Source of the DNA: Palsa-883 sp963847615
GTDB taxonomy: Bacteria > Pseudomonadota > Alphaproteobacteria > Acetobacterales > Acetobacteraceae
DNA length: 12,778 nucleotides
Reading direction: 5' to 3'
Assembly (NCBI GenBank): GCA_963847615.1
Contig: CAWKAN010000007.1
Location: 1-12,778 of the forward strand
Shown: piece by piece, positions 1 to 7,018 of the stretch
Layout of the letters: every line of letters starts with the position of its first letter
Position numbering within the stretch: position 1 is the first letter of the stretch
Translations under genes and position numbers: made by a program
Notes under the pieces: model-generated
Database searches by the model: none
What the model was told of the DNA's origin: nothing
What the model saw: the letters and a program-made list of their open reading frames with translations, nothing else

Positions 1-53
1 GTTGCTCATGCTCCAATCCCTGTGACGATCGTCTTTGCTAAACCTTTATTAGG

Positions 54-404
54 ATGCGGTTGCTACCCCCTCCGCCGATCAAGCCCGCCACCGGTCAGAG
101 GCAGTTCATCCCCATGGCGCCCGGACCGCCGCATCACAACGATAATGCCCGGCCGTCTTATGTCCCCGCTCCGGCACTTTTGCACGCCTTTCCGGACGCT
201 CGCCGCGTGCGGGGCAAGACCCCAAAGCCGGGCGGCGGCCTACGACAGAGATGGAAATCCCGCTCTGGGGTCATCTATGAATGGGACTACCTGCACGGCC
301 GCGTTGAGGCGTATGATCGCTTCGGCCGGCACCTTGGGGAATTCGACCCGGAATCCGGTGCCAGGACCAAACCCGCCAATCCGGACTATCGGATCGAACC
401 ATGA
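54..404 (+). CDS. Colicin E3/pyocin S6-type cytotoxic rRNase domain protein (orphan toxin module)
   Basis: The 116-aa product ends in a colicin E3-type cytotoxic domain (about residues 46-116). Colicin E3 cuts 16S rRNA in the decoding centre near A1493 and stops translation. Seen: a Gly-rich basic lead (KTPKPGGGLRQRW, 55-67), then YEWD..H...E and HLGEFDP..G. D78, H81, E85 and R113 have spacings 3, 4 and 28, identical to colicin E3 D510/H513/E517/R545, so the active site looks complete. Residues 1-45 are Pro-rich and unrecognised; no receptor, translocation, Rhs or secretion domain is present. ATG 54 is the only ATG upstream of the domain apart from M21. Its Shine-Dalgarno is poor (AGG abuts it), and an in-frame TAA at 39-41 closes the frame just upstream. 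The gene overlaps its immunity gene by ATGA. It may be the detached C-terminal cassette of a larger toxin cut off by the window edge or a frameshift. Confidence 0.82.
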   Translation: MRLLPPPPIKPATGQRQFIPMAPGPPHHNDNARPSYVPAPALLHAFPDARRVRGKTPKPGGGLRQRWKSRSGVIYEWDYLHGRVEAYDRFGRHLGEFDPESGARTKPANPDYRIEP

Positions 405-670
405 ATGCCGACCTGACCTTGACGGCCTACGACAAGCAAACCGAGGACCCGTGCAAGGTCCTCGTGCTGCCCACCGACCTTCTCGGTTACGCGCGCGACG
501 TTGCGAGTGTTCCGGGAACCGACCCCGACATTCTGGGCGTTTATCCATTGACGGAGCAGCAGGCCGAGGCGATCGCCCGGAAGGCTGGCCTGCCTCTGGA
601 AACCGGCGAATACGACTACTGCCTTGAGACCATCGCGAGGGATGAGCGCCCCCAGGCGCATCGGGCGTGA
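401..670 (+). CDS. Cognate-type immunity protein (colicin E3 immunity / DUF7683-like)
   Basis: This 89-aa acidic protein most likely binds and blocks the toxin encoded just upstream. Its N-terminus (LTAYDKQTED, residues 6-15) closely matches the first strand and turn of the colicin E3 immunity protein (LTWFDKSTED). A later acidic EYDY segment (about 71-74) falls where ImmE3 has an NEYF strand. Length is close to ImmE3 (about 85 aa). The ATG at 401 overlaps the toxin TGA at 402-404, implying translational coupling, the usual arrangement for a toxin followed by its immunity gene. The middle part (residues 20-65, about DLLGYARD to EAIARKAG) is not alignable by eye, so specificity cannot be read. 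It could also be described as a generic DUF7683-type protein, a family I recall as occurring next to polymorphic toxins. Confidence 0.75.
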   Translation: MNADLTLTAYDKQTEDPCKVLVLPTDLLGYARDVASVPGTDPDILGVYPLTEQQAEAIARKAGLPLETGEYDYCLETIARDERPQAHRA

Positions 671-819
671 CATTGTCGGGCTCGGCACCCACTCGGATCG
701 GTGGTCGCTGCGAGCGTTTGGGTGCTTTGCGCGACCGGGCACAGCAATCAGTTTCTGACCCGGCTCCATCGCTGTCCGAGGCGGAAGTTGACGCCCGGCT
801 CGCGGCACTGTCATGCTGA
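667..819 (+). pseudogene. Possible remnant of a small antitoxin/stability-determinant gene
   Basis: A 50-codon open frame starts at a GTG overlapping the immunity stop and ends with TGA at 817-819, across the start of the dioxygenase gene. Its last 30 residues (LRDRAQQSVSDPAPSLSEAE followed by VDARLAALSC) resemble the C-terminal tail of RHH/StbD-like type II antitoxins, which carry an A(K/R)...S..DP.P....EV pattern. The upstream part is unrecognisable. It may be a decayed end of an antitoxin gene or chance coding in GC-rich DNA. No partner toxin is seen. Confidence 0.2.
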
Positions 820-1647
820 CCACCGCCGAGATCGACCGCTACGCCATCGACGGCTACCTGCCCGGCCATCCGCTGCTGACCGCCGAGGAAACCGCCTTCT
901 ACCGCGCCGGCTGCGAGCAGGGCTGCGGCCCGATGCAGCGGGACGGCACCCGCCGCCAATCCACCAACCGGGTGAAGCCCTACCTGCTGTTTCCCTGGGC
1001 CGCCGCGCTGGTGCGCCACCAGCGCATCCTCGACTGCGTCGAAGCGCTGATCGGCCCCGACATCATGGTGTTCCACACCACCGTCTGGCTGAAGGAACCG
1101 CACAGCGAAACCTTCGTCCCCTGGCACCAGGACGCCACCTATTTCGGCCTGGCGCCGTTCGAGCACGTCACCGCCTGGGTCGCGCTGACCGACTTCACCG
1201 CGGCAGAACGGCTGCGTGCAGATCATCCCGGGCTCCCACACCACCGGCCAGCGCCCGCATTTCGACCAGCCGGACCCGAAGGCCATGCTGTCGCGCGGCC
1301 AGACGCTGGCCGACGCGGTTGACGAAAGCCGCGCCGTGGCGCTGCACCTCGCCGCCGGCGAGGTGTCGTTCCACCACACGCTGGCGTTCCACCGCTCCGG
1401 GGGGAACCGCACCGGGGCGCGGCGCATCGGCATCGGCGTCAGCTACATCCCGACCCGCGTGCGCCATGTCGGCACCACGCGCCTGTCGGCCACGCTGGTG
1501 CGCGGCACCGACGCCTACGGGCACTTCGACCACGAGCCGGCGCCGCTGGCCGACGAGGACGCGGCTGCGTTGCGCGCCCACGCGGACTTGGTCGGCCGCT
1601 TCTGGAAGGCGTCCGAGAGCATCCCGGCGATGGCAATGGCGCATTGA
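813..1647 (+). pseudogene. PhyH-family Fe(II)/2-oxoglutarate dioxygenase, broken by one-base insertion
   Basis: The gene encodes a phytanoyl-CoA dioxygenase (PhyH) family enzyme, which uses Fe(II), O2 and 2-oxoglutarate to hydroxylate a small molecule; the substrate is unknown. The frame from ATG 813 gives a family-like N-terminus (LTTAEIDRYAIDGYL) and the HxD iron motif WHQD (H105, D107). Just after LTDFTAA the frame is lost: one extra base at about 1203-1206 turns the expected A-N-G-C-V-Q-I-I-P-G-S-H into an unrelated sequence. From about 1206 the next frame continues the protein with IIPGSH, the distal His in FHRSGGNRT (codon 1390-1392) and RR for 2-oxoglutarate, ending at TGA 1645-1647. 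Removing one base gives a 277-aa protein of normal family length. No clear Shine-Dalgarno precedes ATG 813. It is either a recent pseudogene or a sequencing error. It lies directly upstream of the PLP-enzyme operon and may have belonged to it. Confidence 0.85.
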
Positions 1648-1655
1648 GCGCCGCT

Positions 1656-1729
1656 CCGTAGGGCGGGAAAGCGCAGCGCATCCCGCCATCCCGGAGTGGC
1701 GGGATGCGCTGCGCTTTCCCGCCCTACGG
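1656..1729. repeat. REP/BIME-type palindrome, copy 1
   Basis: Two perfectly complementary 33-nt arms (1656-1688 and 1697-1729) flank an 8-nt loop. Each arm is also a hairpin on its own: a GTAG foot (1658-1661) followed by GGCGGGA (1662-1668), a 12-nt loop and TCCCGCC (1681-1687); the other arm mirrors this, with CTAC at 1724-1727. A GTAG foot next to a hairpin, in head-to-head pairs, is the layout of REP/BIME elements moved by RAYT (TnpA-REP) transposases. It fills the gap between the dioxygenase and aminotransferase genes and could attenuate read-through. A related copy lies at 7019-7190. Confidence 0.85.
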
Positions 1730-1832
1730 CGTCTCGGCCCTGCGCCTTTCCTTGCGGTGGCACTGTGGCCATGCGTCACTGGCCGTCGGCCCGGCACGCG
1801 CTATAGTCGCCACGACCCCAGGGGAGCCATCG

Positions 1833-3212
1833 ATGTCCGCGACCACGCTGCCGAACGCCACCATCCTCGCCACCTACGAAGCGATGACCCAAGGCTCCGC
1901 CCGGCTCGCCGAGGCGGCGCGCGCCGTGCTGCCGAGCGGCCTGGCGCACGACAGCCGCAACTTCGATCCGTACCCGATCTACGTCAGCCGCGCCGCGGGC
2001 CCGCTGAAGTGGGACGTTGACGGCAACCGCTACGTCGATTATTTCGGCGGCCATGGCGCGCTGATCCTCGGCCACAACCACCCCACGGTGATGGCGGCGG
2101 TGCACGCCGCGCTGGACCGCGGCACGCATTTCGGCGCCTGCCACGAACTGGAGGTGCGCTGGGCCGAGCTGATCTGCCAGATGGTGCCGTCCGCCGAGTG
2201 CGTGCGCTTCACCTCCTCGGGCACCGAGGCGACGCTGATGGCGCTGCGCCTGGCCCGCGCCTACACCGGGCGGGGCAAGCTGCTGCGCTTCCGCGGCCAC
2301 TTCCACGGCTGGCACGACCACATGACCAGCGGGCACCACAATCATTTCGACGGCGCCGCCTCGATCGGCGTGCTGGGCGGCATCGCCGACAACACGCTGT
2401 TGTGCGATCCGAACGACACCGCCGAGCTGACCAGGCTGTTCGAGCAGCACCGCGACATCGCCGCGGTGATCGTGGAGCCCACGGGGGCGCATTTCGGCCG
2501 CATGCCGATCGTGCCCGACTTCCTGCGCACCCTGCGCACGCTGACCAGGGAGTCCGGCACGATCCTGATCTTCGACGAGGTGGTCACCGGCTTCCGCTGC
2601 GCCCCGGGCGGCGCGCAGCAGGCGCTGGGCATCACGCCGGACCTGACCACGCTGGCGAAGATCCTTGCCGGCGGCCTGCCTGGCGGGGCGGTGACCGGAC
2701 GCCGCGACATCATGGACCTGCTCGACTTCAAGCGCACCAAGGCGGCGGGGATCGAGAAGATCGCGCATCCCGGCACGTTCAACGCCAACCCGGTCTCCGC
2801 CGCCGCCGGCATCGCGACGCTGGAGATCCTGGCCAGCACGGATGCATGCGCCAAGGCCAACGCCTATGGCGCGACGCTGCGCCAGCGGATGAACGAGGTG
2901 CTGGAGGACGAGGGGCTGAAATGGGCCGTGCACGGCTCCTATTCCGGCTTCCACGTGTTCACCAATCCCGACAACGCCGACATCACGCCCAGCACCTTCG
3001 ATGCCGTCGCGTTCGTGCCGACGATGATCGGCAACAAGCGCGGCGAGGCCATCGCGTCGGCGCTGCGCATGGGCATGCTGGTGAACGGCGTTGACGTGAA
3101 TTCCGGCCCGTCGGGCACCATCTCGGCGACGCATGGCGACGACGAGATGAACGTGACGGTCGAGGCATTCCGCAGCACGGTCCGCGCGTTGCGCCGCGAG
3201 GGCGCCATCTGA
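1833..3212 (+). CDS. Class III PLP aminotransferase, glutamate-1-semialdehyde aminomutase-like
   Basis: This 459-aa protein is a fold-type I PLP enzyme of aminotransferase class III, closest in style to glutamate-1-semialdehyde 2,1-aminomutase (HemL, about 430 aa). Seen: the cofactor-phosphate region SSGTEATLMALRLARA (about 130-145), the FRGHFHGWHD motif, IFDEVVTGFR with D248 contacting the PLP ring nitrogen, and the Schiff-base Lys276 in LAKILAGGLPGGA. ATG 1833 is chosen because AGGGGAG lies just upstream; the frame runs further upstream through the palindrome, which is not coding. It is first in a tight cluster, 17 bp before the SelA-like gene, with a D-glutamate cyclase pair downstream. 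A role in transamination or amino shift of a glutamate-like compound is more likely than heme synthesis, because no other heme gene is present. The substrate is unknown. Confidence 0.9.
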   Translation: MSATTLPNATILATYEAMTQGSARLAEAARAVLPSGLAHDSRNFDPYPIYVSRAAGPLKWDVDGNRYVDYFGGHGALILGHNHPTVMAAVHAALDRGTHFGACHELEVRWAELICQMVPSAECVRFTSSGTEATLMALRLARAYTGRGKLLRFRGHFHGWHDHMTSGHHNHFDGAASIGVLGGIADNTLLCDPNDTAELTRLFEQHRDIAAVIVEPTGAHFGRMPIVPDFLRTLRTLTRESGTILIFDEVVTGFRCAPGGAQQALGITPDLTTLAKILAGGLPGGAVTGRRDIMDLLDFKRTKAAGIEKIAHPGTFNANPVSAAAGIATLEILASTDACAKANAYGATLRQRMNEVLEDEGLKWAVHGSYSGFHVFTNPDNADITPSTFDAVAFVPTMIGNKRGEAIASALRMGMLVNGVDVNSGPSGTISATHGDDEMNVTVEAFRSTVRALRREGAI

Positions 3213-3229
3213 CACAGGGGGGCACGGAC

Positions 3230-4729
3230 ATGAACGACGTTGGTCCGGCGGGGCGCAACACCAATCCCTATCTGGCGCTCGGCGTACGTCCCTTTATCAA
3301 CTGCGCCAGCGTGCGCACCGCGCACAGCGGCAGCCTGATGCTGCCCGAGGTGCGCGAAGCGGTCGCCCAGGCGTCGCGCCACTTCGTCAGCCTGGACGAG
3401 CTGATGGAGGGCGCCAGCCGCCGCATCGCGGAGCTGACCGGCGCGGAGTGGGGCATGGTGACCTGCGGCAGCGCCGCCGCGCTGACGCTGGCCACCACCG
3501 CCTGCGTCGCCGGCAACGATCCGGTGAAGATGCTGCGCCTGCCGTTCACCGATGGCTGGGTGAACCGCGTGATCATGTTGAAGAACCAGCGCTTCGCCTA
3601 TGACCAGGCGATCCGCATGGTCGGCACGCATATCGTCGAGATCGAGACGCTCGCCGACCTGGACGCGGCGCTGACCGAATCGGTGGCGATGATCGCCGTG
3701 CTCGGCACGCACGAGGCCGCCGCGCAGGTCCGGCTGGAGGATCTCGTCGCGCGCGCCAGGCCGCGCGGCATCCCGGTGCTGGTCGATGCCGCCTCGGAAC
3801 ACATCGAGAAGCCCAGCCCCTATCTGGCGCGCGGCGCCGACATGGTGATCTACAGCGGGGGAAAATTCCTGCGCGGGCCGCAGACCAGCGGGTTGCTGCT
3901 CGGCCGCAAGGACCTGATCCAGGCGGCGTGGCGCAACGCCTCGCCCCACCAGGCCTTCGCGCGCGGCATGAAGGTGTCGAAGGAGGACGTGATCGGCGTG
4001 CTGGCCGCGCTGGAGGTCTGGTTCGAGCATCGCGACCCGGCCGTCGAGCTGGCGCGCTGGAATGCCGATCTGGCGACGATCGCCGGACGGCTCGACCTGC
4101 CCGGCGTCGGCACCGAGGTCATCGCGCCGCAGGGCGTGGTGCGCGTGCCGCGGCTGCGCGTGCGCTGGGACGCGGCGAGGTTCGGCCTGGACGGCGAGGC
4201 GTTGCGCCTGCGCGTGCTGGACGGCGAGCCGCGGGTGATGCTGGACGACACGACGGTCACCCGGAATTCGATCGAAATCGATCCGTTCGGGCTGCAGCCG
4301 GGCGAGGCCGAGCAGGTCGGCCGCGCCATCGCCGCCGCGCTGGCCGCGCCGGTCGCCGCGCACCCCGCGCCAGTGGTGCCGACGATCGACGTCTCCGGCG
4401 CGTGGGAGGTCCATGTGCGCTTCCTGCACGGCGAGCGTTCGCACCGGCTGACCTTGCAGCAACAGGGCGGCGCGATCACCGGCAGCCAGAGTTCGCTGCA
4501 GTTCGACGGCCCGGTGACCGGCAGTCTCGACGCCGACGTCATCCATCTGATCTTCCGGACCCGGTACGAAGGCGCGACGATCTCCTACCAGTTGGATGGC
4601 GCCGTCGCCGACGGGCGGATGCAGGGGACCGTTGTGCTGGGCAGTGCCAGCGACCACCATAAGGGGCCGATCAACCTGACCCAGTTCGGCACCGGGCAAT
4701 TCCAGGCGGTGCGTGCGGGAGGCGTGTGA
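3230..4729 (+). CDS. SelA/DgaE-like PLP lyase with extra C-terminal beta domain
   Basis: This 499-aa protein has the fold-type I PLP core of the L-seryl-tRNA(Sec) selenium transferase family, in the branch containing D-glucosaminate-6-phosphate ammonia-lyase-type enzymes. Seen: NCASVRTAHSGSLMLPEVREA near the N-terminus (the usual N-A-x-G-T-x-T-x-x-G-G-S-L-M region in altered form), GSAAALTLA, VDAAS for the PLP-binding Asp, and the Schiff-base Lys212 in SGGKFLRGPQTSGLLLG. Residues about 386-499 form an added domain opening with VSGAWEV, with alternating hydrophobic strands and repeated G-x-V/I patterns, resembling a small beta-barrel. True SelA function is unlikely: selB and tRNA-Sec are absent and the N-terminus is too short for SelA. 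A beta-elimination or ammonia-lyase reaction on an amino acid or amino sugar acid is the best inference. Its TGA overlaps the next ATG by one base. Confidence 0.85.
   Translation: MNDVGPAGRNTNPYLALGVRPFINCASVRTAHSGSLMLPEVREAVAQASRHFVSLDELMEGASRRIAELTGAEWGMVTCGSAAALTLATTACVAGNDPVKMLRLPFTDGWVNRVIMLKNQRFAYDQAIRMVGTHIVEIETLADLDAALTESVAMIAVLGTHEAAAQVRLEDLVARARPRGIPVLVDAASEHIEKPSPYLARGADMVIYSGGKFLRGPQTSGLLLGRKDLIQAAWRNASPHQAFARGMKVSKEDVIGVLAALEVWFEHRDPAVELARWNADLATIAGRLDLPGVGTEVIAPQGVVRVPRLRVRWDAARFGLDGEALRLRVLDGEPRVMLDDTTVTRNSIEIDPFGLQPGEAEQVGRAIAAALAAPVAAHPAPVVPTIDVSGAWEVHVRFLHGERSHRLTLQQQGGAITGSQSSLQFDGPVTGSLDADVIHLIFRTRYEGATISYQLDGAVADGRMQGTVVLGSASDHHKGPINLTQFGTGQFQAVRAGGV
4717..4722 (+). promoter_or_regulatory. 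Ribosome binding site deciding the DUF1445 start
   Basis: GGGAGG sits inside the 3' end of the SelA-like gene, 6 nt before ATG 4729. It favours ATG 4729 over the adjacent in-frame GTG at 4726. The start overlaps the upstream TGA as TGATG, so termination-reinitiation coupling is likely. Confidence 0.7.
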
Positions 4730-5529
4730 TGGACGGATTTGTCGCGATTGGCACCAGCAGCGGCCGCCCCGAGCGGCTGCGCATGCGCCAGGGCCTGTTC
4801 ACCGGCCCCACCTCCGGCCTCGCGCCCGGCAACGTGCAGGCCAATCTGGTGATCCTGCCGAAGGACCTGGCGAACGACTTCCTGCGCTTCGCGCAGGCCA
4901 ACCCACGGCCCTGCCCGGTGCTGGGCGTGACCGAGGCCGGCGATCCGCGCCTGCCGATGCTGGGCGAGGACCTCGATCTGCGCACCGACCTGCCGCGCTA
5001 TCGCGTCTGGCGCCACGGCGACCTGGTCGAGGAGCCGACCGATATCAGCCATCTCTGGCGCGACGACCTGGTGGGCTTCGCCATCGGCTGCTCGTTCTCG
5101 TTCGAGGAAGCGCTGATCGAGGACGGCATCGAAATGCGTCATATCGCCTGCGGGTGCAACGTGCCGATGTACCGCACCAGCGTGGACTGCGTGCCGGCCG
5201 GCGTGTTCCACGGCAAACTGGTGGTCTCGATGCGCCCGATGAAGCCGGCGGACGCGATCCGCGCGGTGCAGATCACCTCGCGTTTTCCGTCGGTGCATGG
5301 CGCGCCGGTGCATATCGGCCTGCCGCACCTGATCGGCATCAAGGACATTGCCAGGCCGGATTATGGCGATGCCGTGCCGGTAGGCGCGGATGAACTGCCG
5401 GTGTTCTGGGCCTGCGGCGTGACGCCGCAATCGGTGGTCGCCGCGGTGAAGCCTGAGTTCTGCATCACCCACGCGCCGGGCAGCATGCTGATCACCGATC
5501 TGCGCAACACCAAGCTCGCGGCGCTCTAG
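4729..5529 (+). CDS. DUF1445 protein, N-terminal half of D-glutamate cyclase (putative hydro-lyase)
   Basis: This 266-aa protein belongs to DUF1445 (B. subtilis YcsI type, usually annotated 'putative hydro-lyase'). Seen: the family start R.R.R.G...GPTSG.APG..QANL (about residues 17-40), the GCSFSFEEAL motif (G120-E126 and following), C-x-C-NVPMYRT (about residues 141-150), FHGKLVVSMRP, and the C-terminal ITHAPGSMLITDL. In human mitochondrial D-glutamate cyclase (DGLUCY) this domain is fused upstream of a DUF4392 domain; the enzyme converts D-glutamate to 5-oxo-D-proline. Here the DUF4392 half is the next gene, 16 bp downstream, in the same order as the fusion. A two-subunit D-glutamate cyclase is therefore the favoured reading. 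DUF1445 proteins alone have no settled reaction. No signal peptide is seen, so it is probably cytoplasmic. Confidence 0.88.
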   Translation: MDGFVAIGTSSGRPERLRMRQGLFTGPTSGLAPGNVQANLVILPKDLANDFLRFAQANPRPCPVLGVTEAGDPRLPMLGEDLDLRTDLPRYRVWRHGDLVEEPTDISHLWRDDLVGFAIGCSFSFEEALIEDGIEMRHIACGCNVPMYRTSVDCVPAGVFHGKLVVSMRPMKPADAIRAVQITSRFPSVHGAPVHIGLPHLIGIKDIARPDYGDAVPVGADELPVFWACGVTPQSVVAAVKPEFCITHAPGSMLITDLRNTKLAAL

Positions 5530-5545
5530 AGGCTGCATCAGGCGC

Positions 5546-6475
5546 GTGAACCGCCCCGCGCTGATCGATGCGATCGAGGCGGTCATCCACCAGGATGTCG
5601 GGCGCAATATCGCCCCGCTGTTCGCCGCATCGCGCGGTGGTCTGCGCGGCGCGGTCGCGGCGCTGGCTGAAGTTGGCGGTGCCGCCGGGCGTGGCACGAT
5701 CGGGCTGATCACCGGGTTCTATGTGCCGGAGGGCACGCCGCCGGCGGCGGAGACCGACGGGCCGGTCGCTACGGCGCTGCTGGCGCACGCGCTGCGCCGG
5801 GTCGGGATATCGTGCCGGATCTGCACCGACGAACCCTGCGCGCCGGCCTGTCGCGCCGCTCTGTCGGGGCTTGCGGAAATCCCGCTGGATGTCGCGCCCC
5901 TGGATGTCGTGCCCTTGGGCGGCTCGGTCGATGACGTCGTCGCGTGCTGGCGCGCCAACGATGTGCAACTCGCGGTGGCGATCGAACGCTGCGGCCGCAC
6001 CGCCGACGGCACCGCGCGCAACATGCGCGGCGGCGATATCAGTGCCTGTACGACGCTGCTGGACGACCTGTTCCTGGCCGGACCGTGGGACACGATCGCG
6101 ATCGGCGACGGCGGCAACGAGATCGGCATGGGGGCGCTGCCGCCGGCGCTGATCGGCGCGCATGTCGCGCATGGCGCGGCGATCGCCTGTGTCACGCCGG
6201 CGACGCATCTGATCCTCGCGGGCGTGTCGCACTGGGGCGCCTACGCGCTGCTCGGCGGTCTGGCGGTGACGCGTCCCGCCTGGCACAGGACGCTGCTGGA
6301 ATGCCTTGATCCCGCGCTGGATCGGACGATTCTCGCGACAACGGTGCGCGACGGCCCGGCGGTGGACGGCGTGACGCGGCGGCAAACCCTGACGATCGAC
6401 AGCCTGGACTGCGCGACTCACCACCTTGTGCTACAGGCAATTCGGGCACTGGCCGGTGCGGCGGAGGCACCTTGA
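5546..6475 (+). CDS. DUF4392 protein, D-glutamate cyclase C-terminal-like
   Basis: This 309-aa protein matches the DUF4392 / D-glutamate cyclase C-terminal domain. Seen: IGLITGFYVPEGTPPAAETD (about 52-71) followed by GP.A.ALLAHAL, a central AIERCGRTADGTARNMRGGD segment, and the signature GDGGNEIGMG (G187-G196) near the probable active site. It starts at GTG 5546; AGG lies close upstream and no better in-frame start is seen. It is the last gene of the intact operon that begins at 1833. Together with the preceding DUF1445 gene it reconstitutes the domain order of DGLUCY, supporting conversion of D-glutamate to 5-oxo-D-proline. Whether the actual substrate is D-glutamate or an analogue made by the two PLP enzymes cannot be read from sequence. 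Confidence 0.88.
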   Translation: MNRPALIDAIEAVIHQDVGRNIAPLFAASRGGLRGAVAALAEVGGAAGRGTIGLITGFYVPEGTPPAAETDGPVATALLAHALRRVGISCRICTDEPCAPACRAALSGLAEIPLDVAPLDVVPLGGSVDDVVACWRANDVQLAVAIERCGRTADGTARNMRGGDISACTTLLDDLFLAGPWDTIAIGDGGNEIGMGALPPALIGAHVAHGAAIACVTPATHLILAGVSHWGAYALLGGLAVTRPAWHRTLLECLDPALDRTILATTVRDGPAVDGVTRRQTLTIDSLDCATHHLVLQAIRALAGAAEAP

Positions 6476-6602
6476 TCGCCCATTCGCCACAGCCGCCGGC
6501 CGCTTCCCCGCCGCCGCCGCGACCACCACCCGGCCGGTCGCGATGTCCCCGATCAGCGTCGCGCGCGCGGATCTCGGGGACGGGGGATGCGGTGGGTTGC
6601 CG

Positions 6603-6791
6603 TCAGGCGCGCCAATCCTGCATGCGGCGCTGCGCGGGGTCGGGCAGCCCGGCCCTCTCCTGAAGCCTCCTGAGCAGTGCCACCGCGGCCTGTTCGGTGG
6701 GGTAGGTTCCCACAAGCCTGCGTCCGCCGTCCTCCGCGGTTGCCTCGACCCGGTAGGCTCCGGCACGCGGTCTGATCGTGTAAGTTTCCAT
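6603..6791 (-). CDS. Small hypothetical protein (62 aa)
   Basis: I do not recognise a named family. The 62-aa product begins METYTIRPRAGAYRVEATAE, has alternating short strands (YTIRP, YRVEAT, RLVGTYPT) and then a charged helix (EQAAVALLRRLQERAG). This beta-beta-beta-alpha look is typical of small soluble proteins rather than of GC-rich noise. AGG lies about 5 nt before the ATG on the reverse strand. It stands alone, opposite in direction to its neighbours, 127 bp beyond the end of the DUF4392 gene. It could still be a spurious ORF. Confidence 0.5.
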   Translation of the reverse strand: METYTIRPRAGAYRVEATAEDGGRRLVGTYPTEQAAVALLRRLQERAGLPDPAQRRMQDWRA

Positions 6792-7018
6792 ACCCTGAGT
6801 ATGGCACGGGTGGGCTGGGGATCAACGTGGGATCGGCAGAAAGAAATCGGCGGATGTCAAACCGACCCATTCCCCGGCCCGCCAACACGTCATCGCCGCC
6901 CCCGGACTTGACCCTACGGGATTCACCCACCCCCTGCCCGCGATTGTTAACCGACCGGTCGGCCCTGGGCGGGTTCGCAGCGTCCGCAGGCAAGCAAGTC
7001 AGCAAGAATTTGGCTCAT

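Noticed and set aside
240..1433. Long reverse-strand open frame opposite the toxin, immunity and dioxygenase genes
   Set aside because: It is Arg/Pro/Gly-rich, has no family motif and is antisense to genes with clear catalytic motifs; long antisense frames are expected at this GC content.
701..2020. Long forward open frame spanning the dioxygenase and the start of the aminotransferase
   Set aside because: The translation is Arg/Ala-rich low complexity and shadows two recognised genes in other frames.
1833..3212. Assignment as heme-pathway hemL
   Set aside because: The family resemblance is real, but there is no heme gene context and alphaproteobacteria generally make 5-aminolevulinate by ALA synthase rather than HemL.
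3230..4729. Selenocysteine biosynthesis (true SelA)
   Set aside because: There is no selB, selD or tRNA-Sec nearby, the N-terminal tRNA-binding part is missing, and the metabolic neighbours point to a lyase.
2939..5712. Two long reverse-strand open frames opposite the PLP-enzyme/cyclase operon
   Set aside because: They are His/Arg/Gln-rich with no recognisable domain and are antisense to intact, motif-rich genes.
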